Of a stretch of 7,379 bases of DNA, positions 1 to 5,285 are shown one piece after another; position 1 is the stretch's first letter, and each line of letters opens with the position of its first letter. This DNA is from Planctomycetaceae bacterium. GTDB lineage: Bacteria > Planctomycetota > Planctomycetia > Planctomycetales > Planctomycetaceae. The notes under the pieces were generated by a model. The model ran no database searches and was not told the DNA's origin. It saw only the letters and a list, made by a program, of their open reading frames with translations. The position numbers were made by a program, and so were the translations under genes. Location: positions 1 through 7,379 of the forward strand of contig JALQWE010000173.1 of the NCBI GenBank assembly GCA_023258825.1, in the 5' to 3' direction.

Positions 1-1839
1 GGGTATCGGGTGGGTGACGACGACTTATCGCTGGATGACAGGGACAACGCGTGGTGTGCTCCGCTGGCCGTCGTGGTGGATTCCTGTTTTCGCTGGGGAA
101 CTGACAAGCCACCTCGGATTCCATGGCATCGGACGCTGATCTACGAGACGCATGTGCGTGGCCAGACGCTGCTGCATCCCGGCATTCCTGAACCGCTGCG
201 GGGCACCTATGCCGGACTGGCCTCCGCGGCGTCGATTGACCACCTCAGGCAACTGGGGGTTACGGCGGTGGAACTGATGCCGGTGCATGCGCACGTGGAT
301 GATCGTCATCTCGTTTCCCATGGGCTGAATAACTACTGGGGTTACAACACACTGTCGTTTTTTGCTCCGGAACCCGGATACGCTTCGGCGGCGACCCCGG
401 AGGCTGTGCTGGATGAATTTCGCAGTATGGTGAAGCGGCTGCACGAAGCGGGTATCGAGGTGATTCTGGATGTGGTTTACAACCACACCGGCGAGGGAAA
501 TGAAAAGGGGCCGACGCTGTCACTGCGGGGAATCGACAATGCCTCGTACTATCGGCTGTTTCCCAACAATCGACGTTACTACCAGGACTTCACCGGGTGC
601 GGCAATACTCTGAACATGCAGAGTCCGCGGGTACTGCAGTTGATCATGGACAGCCTGCGGTACTGGGTCAATGAAATGCATGTCGACGGGTTTCGCTTTG
701 ATCTGGCCAGCGCGCTGGCGCGGGAGCTGCATGATGTCGACAAGCTCAGTGCCTTCTTCGACATCATTCTGCAGGACCCGGTGCTCTCACAGGTGAAGCT
801 GATTGCTGAACCCTGGGATCTGGGGAGCGGCGGCTATCAGGTCGGCAACTTTCCGCATCTGTGGTCGGAATGGAATGGTCGCTATCGCGATGCAATTCGT
901 CGGTTCTGGGCTGGTGACCGGTCGACGATTTCTGAAGTGGCCACGCGACTGACGGGCAGTAGCGATTTGTATCAGCACGGTGGCCGACGGCCCTACTCCA
1001 GCATCAACTTCATCACGTCTCATGATGGCTTTACGCTGCGTGACCTGGTGACGTGGCAGCAAAAGCAGAACGCCGCCAACCTTGAAGACAATCGCGATGG
1101 GGACAGCCACAACAACAACTGGAACTGTGGCGTTGAAGGTGAAACGTCTGACATTGGGATCCGGCAGTTGCGAGACCGGCAGCGGAGAAATCTCTTTGCC
1201 ACCCTGCTGCTCTCACAGGGCGTCCCGATGTTGCGCGGAGGTGATGAGCTGAGCAAGACGCAGCACGGCAACAACAATCCTTACTGTCAGGACAACGAGT
1301 TGTCATGGCTGAATTGGGAGCTGGACGAGCAGCAGCAGTCGTTTCTGGAGTTCTGTCGCCGGATGACACGCCTGTGGCACTCCCAACCGGTTCTGCGGCG
1401 ACGCAAATTTTTTCTGGGGCGACGAATTCGCGGAGCCGGGGTGAAGGACATTTTGTGGCTGCATCAGGATGGCGAGGAAATCAGTGATTACCTCTGGCAC
1501 TCCGACGAGCTTCGGGCGCTCGGCATGCGACTGAATGGTGAATCGATCGACGAAGTGGATGATCGCGGTGTGCCGATCTGTGGTGACACGCTGCTGGTGA
1601 TTCTTAATCCTCGCGATGAAGACGTTCCGTTTACGATGCCGCGTCATCGCCCGTGCGAATCCTGGGTGCCGCTGGTTGACACGTTTTCTGATCCGCCCGA
1701 ACCCGTCTCCCTGCCAGCCGGGACAGTGCGACGTGTTGCCGCGCGCAGTGTGGTGGTCCTGCTGCTGAAACCCTGCAGCGAACCAGAAGCAGAAACCACC
1801 AGTTCTGTCGGGCAGGAAACGGCAAGCTCAACGGTCTGA
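1..1839 (+). CDS. glgX: Glycogen debranching enzyme GlgX (isoamylase-type GH13), 5' end outside window
   Basis: This enzyme hydrolyses alpha-1,6 branch points of glycogen or phosphorylase-limit dextrin in the cytoplasm. The reading frame is open from base 1, so the visible 612 residues are a C-terminal fragment. By comparison with GlgX of about 660-700 residues, roughly the first 120-150 residues, which carry the CBM48-like beta-sandwich, are missing. Counting from base 1, the GH13 barrel motifs are in order: DVVYNH at ~157, the nucleophile Asp in GFRFDLAS at 234, the acid/base Glu in LIAEPWD at 270, and the transition-state Asp in SHDGF at 342. GlgX hallmarks follow: YRDAIRRFW, NRDG, WNCGVEG, and GNNNPYCQDNELSW. 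The usual KHN after DLV is KQN here, a small deviation. The C-terminal ~130 residues form the all-beta domain, with a Ser/Thr/Glu-rich tail. The GTG at base 10 is internal to the domain and is not the start. A TreX-like role in trehalose synthesis is possible but cannot be judged without the neighbours. Confidence 0.96.
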   Translation, partial: GYRVGDDDLSLDDRDNAWCAPLAVVVDSCFRWGTDKPPRIPWHRTLIYETHVRGQTLLHPGIPEPLRGTYAGLASAASIDHLRQLGVTAVELMPVHAHVDDRHLVSHGLNNYWGYNTLSFFAPEPGYASAATPEAVLDEFRSMVKRLHEAGIEVILDVVYNHTGEGNEKGPTLSLRGIDNASYYRLFPNNRRYYQDFTGCGNTLNMQSPRVLQLIMDSLRYWVNEMHVDGFRFDLASALARELHDVDKLSAFFDIILQDPVLSQVKLIAEPWDLGSGGYQVGNFPHLWSEWNGRYRDAIRRFWAGDRSTISEVATRLTGSSDLYQHGGRRPYSSINFITSHDGFTLRDLVTWQQKQNAANLEDNRDGDSHNNNWNCGVEGETSDIGIRQLRDRQRRNLFATLLLSQGVPMLRGGDELSKTQHGNNNPYCQDNELSWLNWELDEQQQSFLEFCRRMTRLWHSQPVLRRRKFFLGRRIRGAGVKDILWLHQDGEEISDYLWHSDELRALGMRLNGESIDEVDDRGVPICGDTLLVILNPRDEDVPFTMPRHRPCESWVPLVDTFSDPPEPVSLPAGTVRRVAARSVVVLLLKPCSEPEAETTSSVGQETASSTV

Positions 1840-1932
1840 AGGCACTGAGACCGCCTGGACGTTGAAGTGTGTGAACGTGGAAGACCAGGGGATTCCAGAG
1901 GCCTGGCGGGTTGCAGTTACAGCGAAGATTCC

Positions 1933-1938
1933 TAAACT
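1933..1938 (+). promoter_or_regulatory. Weak candidate promoter upstream of the exported-protein gene
   Basis: TTGCAG at 1911-1916 and TAAACT at 1933-1938 are 16 bases apart and match the sigma-70 consensus at 3 of 6 and 4 of 6 positions. They lie in the 137-base gap after glgX, about 40 bases before the chosen start. The match is poor enough to be chance, and no terminator separates glgX from this gene, so read-through from glgX is equally possible. Confidence 0.15.
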
Positions 1939-1963
1939 GCGCAGCTCTGGCAATTTGCGGAAC

Positions 1964-1969
1964 GGAAGG
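1964..1969 (+). promoter_or_regulatory. Ribosome binding site deciding the start at 1977
   Basis: GGAAGG lies 7 bases before the ATG at 1977. It favours this ATG over the upstream in-frame extension to 1911 and over the ATG at 2031, which would begin right at the hydrophobic segment. Confidence 0.6.
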
Positions 1970-1976
1970 CCGGGCC

Positions 1977-3947
1977 ATGACGATCGGACACGCACCATTT
2001 CCTGCACACTCACAAGCATTCAGACTGCGCATGGTCGTCTGGATGTGTTGGCTCGCTGTCGTACTGACATCGGCGGGAACGCAGACAGTGGCTGACGAAA
2101 AAGGTGACTTCCCGTCGCTCGACGAGCAGCCGTTTTCGGACCGACTGCGTACAGAACCTCGTCGGCGGACAACCCCTTCAGAGGGACCGGATGAGGGGGC
2201 GACCTTTCCCGCCTTTCCGGACGAATTGCGGGACAGAACTGAGAACTCATCGGGAAACCGCCGCCGCTTAGAACCCGAGATGCCAGACGAAGACACTGAG
2301 ACTCCGCTGGACAACCGAGTTCCGGATCTGCCGGAGGATGCGGAATCGCGTCAGGAGCCGCCCGTTTCGTTGCCCCCGAACATTGCCACGCCGGGCTTTG
2401 ACTGGACCATACAACCTGTGTCTGTCGCGGACGTGCAGACCGTGCGGACGTGGCCGTTTCAGCATGGAACGCCCAACCTGACTGAGGAAGAATCGGCGGC
2501 CTATGCGGATCTGATCCGTGCGGCGCTCAATCGTCGAGGATTGATTCCTGCGGCACTGCCGGAAGACATCAACACCACGACGGCCTGGGAGACGGCCTTT
2601 TATCGTTACGAAGATGTCCGGCGTCAGGCATGGCTGCACGGCAATCTTTCGCTACAGGCCACTGCGATTCAGCCGGTAGATCCCTTTGCGGCGACACCGG
2701 GGAAGGTGTTGTCGACCATTGATGGTTTGCCGGAGGGGACAGAGATTCGTGACTATTCCGTGCAACTGGACATGCAGACTCATCCGGCGGACTTCACAGG
2801 GCGCCCTGTGGTGCTGTATGGGCTGTTCACTCCTTCCGGTGCAGTGTCAGTGCGAGCGGCCAGCACACTGGAGAATGAGCAGTCAGAATATGTCCTGCAA
2901 CGTGGCACGCTCAAAAGTCTCAGCGGGCGCGAGACGTTGGCGATTCTTGATGCGGTCAGTTTTGTGGATTCTGATGAGCAGTCAGCCCCATCGACCGCGT
3001 GGCCGGTGGACCCGGGAGCTCAGATTCCCGTGCTCGTCAAAGGCTGGTTCGTCAAGCTCTGGGGACAGCGTCCGCTGATCTTCACCGAGGTCGTGCGAGT
3101 CGTGTCTCCGCAGCCCTATGATAAGTACATTCGCGAGCATGTGCGTTCGCGTCGGCGTATCAGTGACGATGAGAGCTGGATTTATCATGAGACACTGCGG
3201 CAATTGCAGGTCACCAGTCTTAAATCACAGAAGCAGATTGCCCTTGCGAATCAGCAGAAGCGAGTTCGTCAGTTGCTGACGGACATGCGGCAGAAGGCGA
3301 TCATGGACATGCGACTGCTGGAGTCACTGAAAAGAACGGGGAAACTTCCTGAGCGGGATGAGGGGGGCAAAGAGAGTTTTGAAACACGAGCCCGAAGGAT
3401 TCAGCGGCAGCTGGCGCTGCGTGAATCTCGCTATGCCGCCTGGCAGCAGAAACCGGAAACGTTTCCGGTCTTTGTGGACCTCTTTCAGAATCCGGACGCA
3501 TGGCAGGGGCAATTGGTGACGGTGCGCGGATATGTGCGTCGCGTGATGACTCATGACGGAGATCGGACTCTGTTCAGAGGTCAGCCGCTGCATGAGCTCT
3601 GGCTTTTCACGGAAGACAGTCAGCACATTCCAACGGTGATCGTGACGCCGTCACTGCCACGTGATTTTCCGACGGACTGCGACCTGATTGATTCGGTCAC
3701 GGTCACTGGTTGCCTGTTGAAAATGTACGTTTATCGCTCGCAGGAAGACGCTCGGCTCGCGCCGTTGCTGCTGGCCGGCCACGTGGAATGGGCGCCATCA
3801 CCGCAACACGTGCTGGACCTGATGGCGGGAGTGGTGGCGGTGATTGTGGCCATGACTGTCTGGGGCCGGGTGCAGAGAGATCGGCGGCAGCGGGAGCGAC
3901 TGCTGCGTTTGCTGGACGAGCAGCCCGACTTCCGGCAGACCGTGTAA
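1977..3947 (+). CDS. Exported, membrane-anchored protein of unknown function with two similar beta-rich modules
   Basis: I do not recognise a named family. From the ATG at 1977 the product has 656 residues. Residues 1-18 are a basic N-region, 19-34 a hydrophobic core (MVVWMCWLAVVLTSAG), and cleavage is likely after TVA at 39, so the protein should be exported. Residues ~40-145 are acidic, Pro/Arg-rich and probably disordered. A module at ~263-365 contains PADFTGRPVVLYGLF and ends VKGWFVKLWGQRPLIFTEVV. Residues ~400-495 are helical and charged (LRQLQVTSLKSQKQ onward), possibly coiled coil. A second module at ~498-606 has PDAWQGQLVTVRGYV and VTVTGCLLKMYVYR in the same order, which suggests an internal duplication of an OB-like fold. 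Residues ~611-631 (LMAGVVAVIVAMTVWG) are a membrane span, followed by an Arg-rich tail expected in the cytoplasm. The gene begins 137 bases after glgX. An envelope role is inferred from topology only. Confidence 0.85.
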   Translation: MTIGHAPFPAHSQAFRLRMVVWMCWLAVVLTSAGTQTVADEKGDFPSLDEQPFSDRLRTEPRRRTTPSEGPDEGATFPAFPDELRDRTENSSGNRRRLEPEMPDEDTETPLDNRVPDLPEDAESRQEPPVSLPPNIATPGFDWTIQPVSVADVQTVRTWPFQHGTPNLTEEESAAYADLIRAALNRRGLIPAALPEDINTTTAWETAFYRYEDVRRQAWLHGNLSLQATAIQPVDPFAATPGKVLSTIDGLPEGTEIRDYSVQLDMQTHPADFTGRPVVLYGLFTPSGAVSVRAASTLENEQSEYVLQRGTLKSLSGRETLAILDAVSFVDSDEQSAPSTAWPVDPGAQIPVLVKGWFVKLWGQRPLIFTEVVRVVSPQPYDKYIREHVRSRRRISDDESWIYHETLRQLQVTSLKSQKQIALANQQKRVRQLLTDMRQKAIMDMRLLESLKRTGKLPERDEGGKESFETRARRIQRQLALRESRYAAWQQKPETFPVFVDLFQNPDAWQGQLVTVRGYVRRVMTHDGDRTLFRGQPLHELWLFTEDSQHIPTVIVTPSLPRDFPTDCDLIDSVTVTGCLLKMYVYRSQEDARLAPLLLAGHVEWAPSPQHVLDLMAGVVAVIVAMTVWGRVQRDRRQRERLLRLLDEQPDFRQTV

Positions 3948-3964
3948 GCGGATGTTTGGCGTCA

Positions 3965-3991
3965 GAAAAGGGGTCATCGGAAAAGGGGTCA
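3965..3991 (+). repeat. Short 15-base-period direct repeat at the edge of the repeat block
   Basis: GAAAAGGGGTCA occurs at 3965-3976 and again at 3980-3991. The second copy is part of the hairpin arm, so the first looks like a partial duplication of the element's outer end. It begins 18 bases after the stop codon of the exported-protein gene. Confidence 0.8.
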
Positions 3992-4057
3992 GGACCCAAT
4001 AGTGCGGAGCACCCTTCGGGCCATTTTGGCTATTGGGTCCTGACCCCTTTTCCGATG
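3975..4057. repeat. Long inverted repeat: 28-bp perfect stem, 27-base loop
   Basis: Bases 3975-4002 are the exact reverse complement of 4030-4057. The loop at 4003-4029 contains CCCTTCGGG, which could form a small inner hairpin. Each arm itself holds the near-palindrome GGGTCAGGACCC or its complement (3986-3997 and 4035-4046). In RNA this would be a very stable hairpin, starting 28 bases after the stop codon of the exported-protein gene. It could act as a 3'-end processing or termination element for that transcript, but there is no clear U-tract after the stem. It could equally be a REP/MITE-like mobile repeat. The stem is seen directly; the function is inferred. Confidence 0.85.
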
Positions 4058-4213
4058 CGGCGGAGCACCCTTTGGGCCATTTGGCTATTGGGTCCTGACC
4101 CCTTTTCCGATGCAGCGAAGCACCCTTCGGGCCATTTGGCTATTGGTTCCTGCCCCCTTTTTATGCCGAGCACCTTTCGGGACATTTGGCTATTGGGTCC
4201 TGACCCTTTTTCT
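4004..4213 (+). repeat. Four imperfect tandem copies of a 50-56 bp intergenic repeat
   Basis: Four units run head to tail at about 4004-4056, 4057-4111, 4112-4164 and 4165-4213. Each reads GAGCACCCTTCGGGCCATTT, then TTGGCTATTGGGTCCTGACC, then a C/T run and usually CCGATGC. The 12-base core GGGTCCTGACCC begins at 4035, 4090, 4145 (degenerate, GGTTCCTGCCCC) and 4195, giving spacings of 55, 55 and 50. Units 3 and 4 have lost or changed bases, so the array is decaying away from the hairpin. An inverted core at 3986-3997 caps the left end. The units also encode long open frames on the + strand, but their frame shifts from unit to unit and no protein is supported. The core resembles REP-type sequences mobilised by RAYT transposases; no transposase is visible in the window. 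Confidence 0.9.
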
Positions 4214-4398
4214 GCCCGCCGGAAAAACCAGGAACATCCAGGACCAGTGCGGGGCGAAGATGCAACCGTCTGCGGGCGGTGTTAGCATGCGTCGCAGAGT
4301 CGGCGACGCAGCCTGTAAGTCCTTGCGTACGGACGCACAGACAGACACTGCGATCCTCCCGACGGGGTGCTTTGCAGCCAGATCACTCAGGGGCGAAC
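4214..4398 (+). promoter_or_regulatory. Leader region of the C1 dehydrogenase gene with two short hairpins
   Basis: This 185-base stretch carries no supported gene. It contains TGCGTCGC (4288-4295) and GCGACGCA (4303-4310), an 8-bp stem with a 7-base loop, and then TGCGT (4324-4328) and ACGCA (4333-4337), a 5-bp stem with a 4-base loop. Both stems use the same TGCGT/ACGCA sequence, so alternative pairing between them is possible. AGGGG at 4389-4393, five bases before the ATG at 4399, is the likely ribosome binding site. I found no convincing -35/-10 pair and no known riboswitch consensus. A regulatory role is a guess from position. Confidence 0.35.
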
Positions 4399-5271
4399 AT
4401 GCAAAAGATTCTGATTCAACTGGACACGGACCCGCAGCCATCGGTGTTTGACCGTGTTGTCGCGGTGGATTCCGGCGTTGAGCATCTGTTTTCGTACTCC
4501 GGCGTCACACCGGAAACAGTGACGGGGCTGGTGCATGGGGCAATGTTCACACGCGGCCCCGCCGACCTGAAAAATACGGCCATTTTCGTCGGTGGGGGAT
4601 CAGCAGCCGACGGCGAAGCGCTGCTGAAAAAGGTTCAGAAAACATTCTTCGGCCCCATGCGCGTCTCCGTCATGATGGACTCAAACGGCTGCAACACCAC
4701 CGCCGCGGCCGCCATCGCCAGTGCTCGTCGACATCTGCCGCTGGCAGAAACCTCGGCCATCGTTCTGGGGGCCACCGGCCCGGTCGGTCTTCGCGCCGCC
4801 GAATTGCTGGCACTGGAACACGCCCACGTGACCCTCGTTTCACGCACCTTGGAACGCGCCCAGGCAGCCTGCCTGACAATTCTGCAACGCCAGCCCGACG
4901 CCCATCTCTCGGCCGCGGCAGCCGCTTCACCGGAAGACTACCAGCAACTCTGTTACGGGCAGGAACTGATCGTCGCTGCCGGCGCCGCAGGAGCCTGCTT
5001 TCTGAACGACGGCGCCCTGCAGCAACTGCCGGGCCTGAGGCTGGCCATTGACCTGAACGCGGTTCCGCCAGTCGGTATTTCTGAGATCTCCGTCATGGAC
5101 AAAGCGACCGAGAAATTCGGCGTGCTCTGCTACGGAGCCATCGGAGTTGGTGGACTGAAAATGAAGGTGCACCGTCGCGCGGTGGCCTCCCTGTTTGAAG
5201 GCAATGATCGCGTCCTGGATACCAGAGCCATCTATGCTCTGGCACTGGAAGTCGCCGGAATTGCTCGCTGA
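4399..5271 (+). CDS. mtdC: NADP-dependent methylene-tetrahydromethanopterin dehydrogenase (MtdA/MtdC family)
   Basis: This enzyme oxidises methylene-H4MPT to methenyl-H4MPT with NAD(P)+ in the cytoplasm, in the H4MPT branch of formaldehyde/C1 oxidation. The 290-residue product is close to the 288 residues of Methylobacterium MtdA and resembles it more than MtdB, as far as I recall those sequences. Motifs in order: DTDPQPSVFD (9-18), TAIFVGGG (60-67), FFGP (83-86), DSNGCNTTAAAA from 94, the Rossmann loop GATGPVG (124-130), VSRT after the second strand (the Arg suits NADP), DLNAVPPVG from 218, and GAIGVGGLKMKVHR from 246. I chose the ATG at 4399 because AGGGG lies five bases upstream and the MtdA-like N-terminus begins there; the open frame to 4279 has no homologous sequence. 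Planctomycetes carry the MtdC subclass, hence the tentative symbol; MtdA cannot be excluded. It is followed after 14 bases by a ketosynthase gene. Codons are C-rich, unlike the two genes to the left. Confidence 0.93.
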   Translation: MQKILIQLDTDPQPSVFDRVVAVDSGVEHLFSYSGVTPETVTGLVHGAMFTRGPADLKNTAIFVGGGSAADGEALLKKVQKTFFGPMRVSVMMDSNGCNTTAAAAIASARRHLPLAETSAIVLGATGPVGLRAAELLALEHAHVTLVSRTLERAQAACLTILQRQPDAHLSAAAAASPEDYQQLCYGQELIVAAGAAGACFLNDGALQQLPGLRLAIDLNAVPPVGISEISVMDKATEKFGVLCYGAIGVGGLKMKVHRRAVASLFEGNDRVLDTRAIYALALEVAGIAR

Positions 5272-5275
5272 AATC

Positions 5276-5280
5276 AGGTG
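5276..5280 (+). promoter_or_regulatory. Ribosome binding site for a GTG start at 5286
   Basis: AGGTG lies in the 14-base gap after the mtdC stop codon and five bases before GTG 5286. It supports translation of the ketosynthase from this non-ATG start on a shared transcript with mtdC. The TTG at 5289 is an alternative start one codon later. Confidence 0.5.
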
Positions 5281-5285
5281 ATCAC

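Noticed and set aside
1885..1906. CCAGG/CCTGG inverted repeat after glgX as a terminator
   Set aside because: The stem is only 5 bp with a 12-base loop and no T-run follows.
1631..2314. 227-residue - strand open frame between glgX and the exported-protein gene
   Set aside because: It is antisense to the ends of two well-supported + strand genes, is Ser/Arg-rich as expected of a shadow frame in G+C-rich DNA, and has no recognisable motif.
3965..4213. Possible CRISPR array
   Set aside because: The units are continuous 50-56 bp tandem copies without unique spacers, the sequences between cores are themselves repeated, and there are no cas genes.
3710..4285. Long + strand open frame crossing the end of the exported-protein gene and the repeat block, with repeated LLGPDPFSD-like peptides
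   Set aside because: It begins inside the exported-protein gene in another frame, and its repeats are the translated DNA repeat. The peptide frame shifts between units (50, 55 and 56 bases), so no repeat protein is being conserved. The same applies to the open frame at 4110-4451.
4279..4398. Upstream extension of mtdC to a GTG at 4279
   Set aside because: The extra 40 residues do not resemble the family N-terminus, they cover the leader hairpins, and the ribosome binding site is placed for the ATG at 4399.
5222..5242. 7-bp inverted repeat CCAGAGC/GCTCTGG near the end of mtdC
   Set aside because: It lies within conserved coding sequence about 27 bases before the stop, with no T-run; a chance hairpin is the simpler reading.
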